Shown here: positions 41,248-48,817 of the stretch, in pieces
How positions within the stretch are numbered: the stretch's first letter is position 1
Layout: every line of letters begins with the position of its first letter
Source: Metamycoplasma sp051549855
GTDB taxonomy: Bacteria; Bacillota_I; Bacilli_A; Mycoplasmatales; Metamycoplasmataceae
Reading direction: 5' to 3'
Assembly (NCBI RefSeq): GCF_051549855.1
Contig: NZ_CP196080.1
Span: forward strand, 124,001-188,000
Length of the DNA: 64,000 nt
The notes under the pieces: model-generated
Told to the model about the DNA's origin: nothing
Databases searched by the model: none
The model's input: the letters and a program-made list of their open reading frames with translations, nothing else
Made by a program: the position numbers and the translations under genes

Positions 41248-42060
41248 ATGATAACTAAAAGTAATGAAGACATAAATGTACTATTTTTTGGCGATATTTT
41301 TGGTGAACCAGGAATAGAAATAGTTGAAAAATATTTATTTAAACTAAAAACTGAAAATAGCATAGATTTTGTTATCGCACAGGCCGAAAATGTTTCTGGT
41401 AGAAAAGGTTTTGTGCCTCAAGATTATGAAAAATTAAAACAAATTGGAATAGATGTTTTTACGCTTGGAAATCATGTTTGAGCTAAAGCTGAAATTAGCG
41501 AAATCATTGAAAACAAAGACGTAATCAGACCAGCGAATATAGACTATGCATATCCAGGTCAGGGTTTCGGAATTTTTGAAGTCAAAAATCAAAAAGTTTT
41601 AGTAACTTCAATGATGGGAAGACAGTTCAATCCGTTATTGTCACCTTGAAATGAAGAACAAGCAGACTGCTTTTTTGACAAATTCGACGAAATTTATTCA
41701 CAAAACCAATTTGACTATATGATAGTAGATTTTCATGGTGAAACAACAAGTGAAAAAAATGTCTTCGGAATTTACGTTGATGGTAAAGCAAGCGCAGTTT
41801 TAGGGACTCATACCCATGTGCAAACTAATGATGCAAGAATATTACCAAATGGAACTTATTATTGTACTGATGTAGGGATGTGTGGTCCTTACAATAGTGC
41901 TATTGGTGCTAACTATGATGAGGTTTATGACAAAATGCGCCACAATGGACGAAGTGCTTTTAAAGTCAGTCCTAATAAGTGTCAGGTAAACGCAATAGTT
42001 TTTACTCTGTCAAAAAATAAAGATAATCAAAAAATAAAATTAATTAATATCTATGACTAA
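41248..42060 (+). CDS. ymdB: YmdB-family metallophosphoesterase
   Basis: 270 residues. NVLFFGDIFGEPGIEIVEKYL, AQAENVSGRKGF, FTLGNHVWAKAEI, VDFHGETTSEKNVFG and VLGTHTHVQTNDARI provide the dinuclear metal site of the YmdB 2',3'-cyclic phosphodiesterases. TGTDVG-like CTDVGMCGPYNSAIG ends the domain. In Bacillus this protein influences RNA turnover and biofilm formation; in mycoplasmas its role is not settled. TAAAAT ends only five bases before the ATG, so the transcript is probably leaderless or nearly so. First gene of a chain of tightly packed genes reaching dinB. Confidence 0.92.
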
Positions 42061-42073
42061 TTTAGGAAAAAAT

Positions 42074-42499
42074 ATGGAAACAGACAAGCAATTAAATGAA
42101 ATAGCGAAAAAGGTCGCTTTCAATGAGTTAATGATTAAAAAGAGAATGGTTTTCATTACACTTATTTATCAGTCACAACTTTTTAATAAACCACTAAACA
42201 GTGAATATATTTTTGAAAACTCAGCATTTAGTGACTCGCAAATGAAAGTTATTGAATTGTTAGAAAAAAATATCCCAACAATTCAAAAAATTATTCAATT
42301 CTATCTTTTAGACAATTGAACTTGAGATAGAATTCCAGCCTTAGCAAGAGCGATTTTAATTTACGGTGTTTTTGAAATGCGTAAAAATGATCCTAAAATT
42401 GTCATAGATACAATGATTAACATTGCTAAGATTTACAATGTTAATTACAAATTTGTAAACGCTATTTTGGATAAAATTAATAAAGATGATAAAAAGTAA
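42074..42499 (+). CDS. nusB: transcription antitermination factor NusB
   Basis: 141 residues, all-helical RNA-binding factor of the NusB fold involved in rRNA antitermination. Support: FITLIYQSQLF at the N-terminus, WTWDRIPALARAILIYGVFEM (the conserved L-R-ALxxYExxx-type helix) and KIVIDTMINIAKIYN. I chose the ATG at 42074 because TTTAGGA lies eight bases before it. An in-frame ATG at 42053 would overlap the ymdB end. The gene ends inside the next one. Confidence 0.88.
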
Positions 42500-42977
42500 C
42501 TATATTAAACAAACTGTTGCAAAAATAAACTTGATTTTGGTAAAAAATCAGGTTATTTTAAAATATCGTCAAAGATTTAGAAACAAACAAATGCGCTTCC
42601 TGATTTCAAAAATTTTGATTTTATTCGATACTAACTATTCAATTAATAAGCTGGCCGAAGTAGAAATAGAATTAATGAATAGTAATTTCCAAAAGAACAT
42701 GTTTTTAACTATTTTACTTAATCATGTCAACTCAATCGATGAAAAATTTCAGTCGTGTGATTGAAAATCTTTTGGAAAGTTTCTTTACTACATTTTCAAA
42801 ACATCAACTTACTATTATGATGTTAAACATCAAGTACCCAACATTTTTGAAATCCATGGAATAACTAGTTCAAATGCTCGAAAAAGAGACTTGTTCAATG
42901 ATTTTTGTATGTCATTGGAAAAGGTAACTCCTGACTTTAATTATTATGTGAGGTTAATTTTAAAATGAGTAAAATAA
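42486..42977 (+). CDS. hypothetical protein between nusB and tlyA
   Basis: 163 residues, no family recognised. Basic and helix-rich (IKSNYIKQTVAKINLILVKN, LKYRQRFRNKQMRFLISKIL), mostly hydrophobic residues at heptad-like spacing, and a Tyr-rich middle (FLYYIFKTSTYYYDVK). Translational overlaps on both sides (14 bases with nusB, 13 with tlyA) show it belongs to the operon. Its last codons are read through a TGA as Trp and end VRLILKWVK. The context suggests RNA-related function, but that is inference only. Confidence 0.75.
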
Positions 42978-43702
42978 CCAAACAACGATTAGATATATTG
43001 ATTAGCAACAAATTTGAATTAGAATTAAGTGAAGCTGATTTTCAAATTCGAATTGGCAATGTTTTGGTTAATGGAAACAAAGAAATTCTTCCTTCATTAA
43101 AATTCCGCCCTGATATAAAGCTGGACTTAATTAATCAAAAAGAATTTGTTTCTCGAGGAGCATATAAATTAAAAAAAGCTATCGAAGAATTCAAGATAAT
43201 ACCTAAAGATTTTGTGTGTGTTGATATTGGGTCGAGTACTGGTGGTTTTGTGCAAATTTTATTGCTCAACGGAGCAAAAAAAGTCTATGCAGTTGACGTA
43301 GGTTTCGATCAGCTGCACTACACATTAAAAAATGATAATCGAGTCATAAATATGGAAAAGACCAATCTTAAGACTCTAACTAAATCTTCATTTACTGAAA
43401 ATATTGACTTAGTTGTGACTGATGTTAGTTTCATTTCGCTTAAACACGTGTTTGAAGTTTGTAAAGATTTTTTAGCTTCGAAAAAGCAAATAGTTGCTTT
43501 GATTAAACCGCAATTCGAAGCAAGCTCAAAATACGTTTCTGAAGGTGGATATGTTGAAGAACAACATCACGAGTTTTTAATTAATCGAGTAATTGAATAT
43601 GCAAAAGAGTGCAGTTTCAAGTTCCTGGCAATTCAAGAAAGTCCTATTTTGGGTAATAAATCGAAAAATATTGAGTATATTTCACTATTTGAAAAGGAGT
43701 AA
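42965..43702 (+). CDS. tlyA: TlyA family rRNA 2'-O-methyltransferase
   Basis: 245 residues. The S4 RNA-binding domain comes first (KQRLDILISNKFELELSEADFQ, GNVLVNGNKEI). The FtsJ-like Rossmann domain follows: FVSRGAYKLKKAIEEF, CVDIGSSTGGFVQILLLNGA (SAM motif), VYAVDVGFDQLHYTLKND and VVTDVSFISLKHVF. These proteins methylate rRNA cytidines and were historically called hemolysins. Coupled to the gene upstream by overlap. Confidence 0.95.
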   Translation: MSKITKQRLDILISNKFELELSEADFQIRIGNVLVNGNKEILPSLKFRPDIKLDLINQKEFVSRGAYKLKKAIEEFKIIPKDFVCVDIGSSTGGFVQILLLNGAKKVYAVDVGFDQLHYTLKNDNRVINMEKTNLKTLTKSSFTENIDLVVTDVSFISLKHVFEVCKDFLASKKQIVALIKPQFEASSKYVSEGGYVEEQHHEFLINRVIEYAKECSFKFLAIQESPILGNKSKNIEYISLFEKE

Positions 43703-43705
43703 AAA

Positions 43706-44863
43706 ATGGATTATAAGAAATTTTTTCCAATGCTGCAAAATAATGACATTGCTTATTTAGATAATGGCGCATTAGGTTTGAAACCGGAAGTAGTTTGTCA
43801 AGCTGGTAATGATTTTTATACTAAATTTTCGATCTCAACTCGAACAAAAGACTCAAGACTAGGATTGGAAGTTAGCGACATAGTTAATCAAACTCGTCAA
43901 AAAGTCGCTTCTTTTTTTGAAGCTGATTGAAAAAAGACAATTTTTTACTCAGGAGCAAGTGAAGCACTCAACCAAGTTGCTATGATGTTAGCAGATTTAG
44001 TCAATGAAGGTGATGAAATTTTACTTTCTTTATACAATCATGCGAGCAATGTTTTGCCATATTTTTATTTCTTAAAAGACAAAAATGTTAATTTTGTATA
44101 TTTCACCACACAACAAGATTTAATGCAAAAAATTAATAAAAAAACTAAAATTGTTGCCCTTAGTCAGCAAACAAATAATCTTAACGAAAAATACGAATTA
44201 GACTCAATTTATCAAGCATGTTTAAAAAATGATGTGTATTTGGTTAACGATGCTGCACAAGCTGCGCCACACACTAAAGTAACTATCAAAAATTGTGATT
44301 TTATCGCTGTTTCTGCAAACAAAATGTATGGTCCAACAGGTCTTGGAGTTTTATGTATAAGTGATCGTGTTTTTTCATTTGTAATGCCTAAAAAATTTGG
44401 TGGTGGAGCTGCAAAATCGTTCAGTAATCCAAATTATGATATGGACTACAGTGCATATGAAGTAGGAACCTTAAATCTTGCTGGGATTTATCAGTTTAAC
44501 AAAGCTATTGATTTTATTAATGAAATTGGTTTTGATAAAATGAATGAAAAAATGTATTCTTTATCTACAAAACTGCATGAAAAACTAACTAAAGTGCCAA
44601 ATATTATTTTGTATTCTAAGCCTGGTGATAATATTTGTTTATTTAACATCCAAAATGTTAGTTCACAAGATGTTGCTTCGTACTTAGGACACCGTGATAT
44701 CTACGTTCGTAGTGGAACTTTTTGTGCTTATTTACTTGAAATTGATCCTAATTTTCATGGCACAATGGTGAGAGCCTCACTTGCCTTTTACAATGATGAA
44801 AAAGATATTGAAAGACTGATAGAAGCTTTAATCAATGGAGGTGATTTTCTTGACTTCATTTAG
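43706..44863 (+). CDS. sufS: cysteine desulfurase, SufS/Csd type
   Basis: PLP enzyme delivering sulfur for Fe-S clusters and tRNA thiolation; 385 residues. FYSGASEALNQVAMML, LVNDAAQAAPHTKV (PLP-contacting Asp), AVSANKMYGPTGLGVL (Schiff-base Lys) and VRSGTFCAYLLEI (catalytic Cys) are all present. AAAGGAG precedes the ATG, three bases behind tlyA. The partner scaffold gene follows with overlap, so the pair forms a minimal SUF-type system. Confidence 0.94.
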
Positions 44864-45278
44864 TGATCAACAAAAAAGGGATTTAATTTATCAACACTAT
44901 TTGACCCCAAACAATAAAAGTGAAACACTTAGTGGTTTGCAAGGACAAGCTTACTCAAGAAGTGGGTGTGCTGATAATCTTGAAATTGGTTTAGTGGTGG
45001 AAAATAACGTTATTAAAAATGCTCAATTTAGTGGTAGCGGTTGTTCTATTTTTATTTCTTCAACTGATTTGGTTTTAGATTTAATAAAAAACAAAAGTAC
45101 TGAAGAAGTTAAAGAAATTTTGGAAAACTATGAGTCGATGATTAACCAAAATCACACGGAAAACAAGGAATTATTGAATAACTTAGTAGTTTTTGAAAAT
45201 GTTAAAAAACACTTAAATCGTGTTGAGTGTGCTTCACTTATTATCAGAGCAGTCAAAAAGGCATTAAACCTTGAATAA
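44850..45278 (+). CDS. sufU: Fe-S assembly scaffold / sulfur acceptor SufU-like
   Basis: 142 residues of the IscU/SufU fold. GQAYSRSGCADNLEIGLVV (first Cys) and FSGSGCSIFISSTDLVL (second Cys, in the SGxGC motif) are seen, then the insertion typical of SufU and RVECASLIIRAVKKAL with the third Cys. The start is TTG, chosen because GGAGGTGATT, almost the full anti-Shine-Dalgarno complement, lies directly before it. An in-frame ATG 15 bases upstream would place that sequence inside the gene. Overlaps both sufS and dinB. Confidence 0.9.
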   Translation: MTSFSDQQKRDLIYQHYLTPNNKSETLSGLQGQAYSRSGCADNLEIGLVVENNVIKNAQFSGSGCSIFISSTDLVLDLIKNKSTEEVKEILENYESMINQNHTENKELLNNLVVFENVKKHLNRVECASLIIRAVKKALNLE

Positions 45279-46533
45279 TAAAATTTACTTCCATATTGAT
45301 ATGGATAGTTTTTTTGTATCTTGTGAAAGAGCAATCAGACCAGATATAAAAAATGTACCGATTGCAATTTCTAAAAATACTAAACGTTCAATTGCTACTG
45401 CTTTAAGTTCTGATGCTAAAAAATTAGGTGCTAAAGTAGGTGAGCCAATCTACGTTACCAAACAAAAAATTCCTAACCTTTTGGTTTTGGAACCAAGACT
45501 AGATTATTATCGTTCTGTGAGTGCTAGAATTTTTGAACTAATAGCAACAAAATTTAGTAAAAACATTGAAGTTTATTCAATTGATGAGTGCTATCTTGAT
45601 GTTAGTGATGTGATACAAGATTATTCTTCTCCTATCGAATATGCCAAAATCATTCAAGACACAATTTGGAATCAACTTAACATACCTTGTTCAATAGGAA
45701 TTAGTTACAACAAATTTTTAGCAAAAATGTCTACTAATCTTGCTAAGCCACACGGAATAGTTTTTACTGAAAAAGAAGACATTGCTAATAATTTTTACTC
45801 ACTAGATATTGGTGATTTTTTCATGATTGGTAGAAAAAGTACACAAAAACTCAAAGCAGTAAATATCAATACAATAGGCGATTTTGTATATTGCCAGAAT
45901 ACTGCTTTATTACGTTCAATACTGGGTGTTAACTTTTACGGCTTTCAGCAAATGGCAAAAGGGATAACAGTTCAATCACAAGAAGCAAAACCAACTGAAC
46001 TAAAAGGAATAGGTCAATCTACAACCTTTATGCAAGATGATATTTTTGATGAAGAACATCTCAAAAATGTTCTTTTGTCCTTAACTAAAAAAGTTGTAAA
46101 TCGTTTGAAAATAAGAAATTATCTATGTTCCGTAGTTTCTGTTCAAGTTCGTAATCAAGATAAAAGTTGAAATATTTTTCAACGTAATATCAAGGTACCA
46201 ACAAACAATCTCGAAGATATTTTTAAAGCTTGTTTTAAACTTCTAAAAGAAAATTGAGATGGTGAACCACTAAGAGGAATAGGATTAAGAGTTCACAATT
46301 TAATTTCTTCACAAGACAATGAAACACCTTTTTCGCTTTTCGAACAAGAAAAAGAAAATGATAGCAAAGCCATTATCGATAAAATTAATTTTTCACTTGG
46401 CTCAAAAACCCTTTTTACTGGCCAAGAACATGAAAATATGCAAAACGTTCGTGCTGACCAAATCAAATTCAGCATCAATGACTATGACAATAATGATTTA
46501 ATTGATATTGACCAATCAATTTTGAAAAAATAA
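45271..46533 (+). CDS. dinB: DNA polymerase IV (Y family)
   Basis: Translesion polymerase of 420 residues. YFHIDMDSFFVSCERA has the first catalytic Asp, EVYSIDECYLDVSDV the DE pair (S-x-DE), and CSIGISYNKFLAKMSTNLAKPHG closes the palm. Fingers and little finger follow (FMIGRKSTQKLKAVNINTIGD, GIGQSTTFM). It starts with TTG, overlapping the sufU end by eight bases; no ATG fits the conserved N-terminus. A terminator behind the stop ends the long operon that starts at ymdB. Confidence 0.93.
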
Positions 46534-46537
46534 CTGT

Positions 46538-46563
46538 GACTATACTTGCAAGTGTAGTCTTTT
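46538..46563 (+). terminator. terminator of the ymdB to dinB operon
   Basis: GACTATACTT/AAGTGTAGTC (10 bp, one wobble pair), two-base gap at the centre (so a slightly larger loop in practice), then TTTTATTTTT. Confidence 0.85.
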
Positions 46564-46590
46564 ATTTTTAGACTTGAAATTTTTTATAGT

Positions 46591-46681
46591 TGTGTAAAAT
46601 GATAAAAGATATATTTGCCTAACAAACAAATATTGATGTCACATAATAATTACAACTGCACAAAATAAGAAAGGAAACAAG
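46591..46681 (+). promoter_or_regulatory. promoter and leader of nadD-yqeK
   Basis: Extended -10 TGTGTAAAAT (46591-46600), then a leader of about 75 bases. It contains a 7-bp hairpin ATATTTG/CAAATAT and ends with AAAGGAAACAAG before the ATG. Whether the hairpin has a function is unknown. Confidence 0.45.
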
Positions 46682-47773
46682 ATGAAAATAGGTTTATTTG
46701 GCGGAACTTTTGATCCCATCCACAAAGGACACATTTTGATTGCTCAACATGCTTGTAAAACACTAAATTTAGACAAAATTATTCTTATTCCTGCTAATCA
46801 AAATCCCGATAAAAAAAATCAACCTTCTGCTTCTAATCAAGACCGTTACAACATGGTTAAAATTGCTATTCAGGATTTTGATAATTTTGAAGTTAGTGAT
46901 TTTGAAATCAAAAGAACAGGACCTTCATACACATTCGAAACACTGAAATACTTTAAACAAAAATATTCACAAGATGAATTGTTTTTCATTCTAGGTTCTG
47001 ACAATTTAAGTTCTTTAAACAAGTGACAAGGTGTTAATGATTTCAGTAAGTGAGTGAAACTTGTGTGTTTTCGTCGTACTAAGAATTTTTCTAAAATTAA
47101 TGCAAAAAAGTATAACGTTTTGATTTTGGATAACCCACTATGAGATTTTGCAGCAACTGAATATCGTCAAGGTAATATCAAAATTGTTGATTCAAGGGTT
47201 CAGTCATACATTGGGAAAAACTTTTTATACGCTCGCGATTTAATTCTTAACACTCTTTCAATTTCAAGAAATAGTCACTGCTTTTCAACTGGAGAATATG
47301 CAGCTCAACTTGCTAAACAGTTAAATTATGATGTTAAGACTGCTTATTATGCTGGTTTGCTACACGATATTACTAAAGAATGAACTAACGAACAACACGA
47401 GCAAATGATTCAAAAATATGGACTAAATGTTAAGGATTATCATCCTTATCAATACCACCAATTAACTGCCTACTTGTTTCTTAAAAATGAATACAAAATC
47501 ACTAACAAAAGCATTCTTCATGCAATCAAACATCACACTACTTTGAGTATAAAACCAACAACTTTAGAAAAAATTGTTTATGTCAGCGACAAAATTGGTC
47601 CAGGTAGAAGATGACCTGGCATTCAAAAATTACGTCAGGATGTAGAACAAAACTTTGATTTAGGTTTTGCAAACTTGGTTGCTTCAATTTGAGAATTCTT
47701 AACTTCTGAAGGACAACTTATTGATGCAAAACAACAAAAAATTTATGCTACAAATAGCAAGTTTACATTGTAA
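46682..47773 (+). CDS. nadD: fused nicotinate-nucleotide adenylyltransferase and YqeK-like HD hydrolase
   Basis: 363 residues, two domains. Residues 1-190: nucleotidyltransferase with KIGLFGGTFDPIHKGHILIA (HxGH-type KGH at the end of the phosphate-binding loop) and FFILGSDNLSSLNKW. It makes deamido-NAD, the substrate of NadE at 29 kb. Residues 190-363: HD domain with HCFSTGEYAAQLAKQL, GLLHDITKEW (HD) and HAIKHHTT, matching YqeK, a symmetrical Ap4A hydrolase. In most Firmicutes these are two neighbouring genes; here they are one reading frame without an internal stop. The usual ISSTxIR motif at the NadD end is replaced by SRVQSYIGKN. Confidence 0.92.
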
Positions 47774-47804
47774 AGTTTTTTAGTAACAAAATAACAAAAT
47801 AATT

Positions 47805-47894
47805 TATAATTAAAAACGTTACTTGTTGTAACCGTTCCAAACAGGTTTTAAGCATAGCACCTTAAGGGCGAGCCATCAAATAAGGAGGACATCT
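47805..47894 (+). promoter_or_regulatory. promoter and probable L21 leader of rplU-rpmA
   Basis: TATAAT (47805-47810) gives a start near 47817 and a leader of about 78 bases. The leader has a GTTACTTGTTGTAAC hairpin and a CACCTTAAGGGCGAGCC region, then AAGGAGG before the ATG. Location fits the L21 leader, a ribosomal-protein autoregulatory RNA of Firmicutes; I cannot run the covariance model. Confidence 0.55.
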
Positions 47895-48194
47895 ATGTTC
47901 GCTATTATTGAAACTGGTGGAAAACAACTAATTGTTAAACCAGGAGATACAATTTTCATCGAAAAAATCGATGGAGAAGCTGGTAGCAAAGTAACTTTTG
48001 ACAAAGTAGTTGCTCTAGAATCAAAAATCGGAGCACCATATGTTGAAGGAGCTAGTGTTACTGGAGTTATTGAAAAACAAGGAAAAGCTAAAAAAATCGT
48101 TGTGTATCGTCACAATGCTAAATCTACTCACAAACGTAAATTAGGACACCGTCAACCTTACACAAGAGTAAAAATTGAAGAGATCAAGGGGTAA
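47895..48194 (+). CDS. rplU: 50S ribosomal protein L21
   Basis: 99 residues. FAIIETGGKQLIVKPGDTIF and VVYRHNAKSTHKRKLGHRQPYT with KIEEI at the end are diagnostic. A strong AAGGAGG precedes the ATG. First gene of rplU-rpmA; seven bases to rpmA. Confidence 0.97.
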   Translation: MFAIIETGGKQLIVKPGDTIFIEKIDGEAGSKVTFDKVVALESKIGAPYVEGASVTGVIEKQGKAKKIVVYRHNAKSTHKRKLGHRQPYTRVKIEEIKG

Positions 48195-48201
48195 TTAGAA
48201 C

Positions 48202-48462
48202 ATGGCAAAGACAAAAGCAGGTGGAAGTACCCATAACGGTCGTGACTCGGCCGGAAGAAGACTTGGTGCTAAGTTAGCAGACGGACAATTTACATTAGCA
48301 GGTGGAATCATCTACCGTCAAAGGGGAACAAAAATTTTCCCAGGAAAAAACGTTGGTAGAGGAAATGATGACACCTTATACGCTCTTGTTGATGGTATTG
48401 TAAAATACGAAACAAGAAGAAACCGTAAATATGCTTCAGTTTACGAAGTAGAAGCTGAATAA
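48202..48462 (+). CDS. rpmA: 50S ribosomal protein L27, without N-terminal extension
   Basis: 86 residues. AKTKAGGSTHNGRDSAGRRLGAKLADG and IIYRQRGTKIFPGKNVGRGNDDTLYAL are diagnostic. In most Firmicutes, and in M. pneumoniae as I remember it, L27 begins with a short peptide ending in FF that the Prp protease removes. Here the protein begins directly with MAKTKAGG, and an in-frame TAG two codons upstream excludes a longer start. The gene for Prp, normally between rplU and rpmA, is also missing from this spot. Confidence 0.96.
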   Translation: MAKTKAGGSTHNGRDSAGRRLGAKLADGQFTLAGGIIYRQRGTKIFPGKNVGRGNDDTLYALVDGIVKYETRRNRKYASVYEVEAE

Positions 48463-48481
48463 TTTTCAATAACCATCTAAG

Positions 48482-48503
48482 AGTGCCCATTGTGGCACTT
48501 TTT
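48482..48503 (+). terminator. terminator of rplU-rpmA
   Basis: AGTGCC/GGCACT with a 6-base loop and TTTTT. Confidence 0.85.
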
Positions 48504-48527
48504 ATTTAGAAAATAAAAATTAATTAA

Positions 48528-48553
48528 AAAAATGCTTGAAATCAGCATTTTTC
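48528..48553 (+). terminator. second hairpin behind rpmA
   Basis: Perfect 9-bp stem AAAAATGCT/AGCATTTTT with a 7-base loop. A-rich left arm and T-rich right arm, so it can act in either direction. Possibly a back-up terminator shielding the lipoprotein promoter. Confidence 0.7.
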
Positions 48554-48588
48554 AATGTCCAAAAATACCATTTTTTATTAAAGTGGGT

Positions 48589-48817
48589 TATAATTAGAAA
48601 CGTAAAACAAGAAAATGATAGTTTTACATAGTAAAACGTTGCTAAGTAAGGTACAAAAAAGTTGTGCCAATTTACTATTATTTTGGGAGTTTTAAATGTT
48701 ATTAATAATTTGACTTTGAAACTATGTTTTACACTTTTTAAAAAATAAAACAGTTTTATTATCGAAATGTTTTTCGAAAAACAAATACGTACAAAATACA
48801 AAATAAGGAGACTTTGT
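48589..48817 (+). promoter_or_regulatory. promoter and long structured leader of the 1619-residue lipoprotein gene
   Basis: TATAAT (48589-48594) would start a leader of about 217 bases. It holds GTAAAAC twice (48602, 48632) around one GTTTTAC (48621), so two mutually exclusive hairpins are possible. Next comes a stem AGTAAGGTAC with GTGCCAATTTACT, then a short ORF with its own ribosome-binding site, and AAGGAG before the lipoprotein ATG. All of the 355 bases between rpmA and the lipoprotein are covered by these elements. Confidence 0.5.
48696..48806 (+). CDS. upstream short ORF (36 residues), possible leader peptide
   Basis: Starts MLLIIWLWNYVLHFLKNK and ends NKYVQNTK. GGGAG lies six bases before its ATG, and its TAA is immediately followed by the GGAG of the lipoprotein gene. 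Two TGA codons (Trp) near the start. The hydrophobic first half could insert into the membrane. Translation of it would unwind the leader and bring ribosomes to the lipoprotein start. It may also be chance; no homolog known to me. Confidence 0.35.

Noticed and set aside
44835..44849. ATG at 44835 as start of sufU
   Set aside because: It would put a near-perfect ribosome-binding site (GGAGGTGATT) inside the gene; the TTG right behind that site gives the normal SufU N-terminus.
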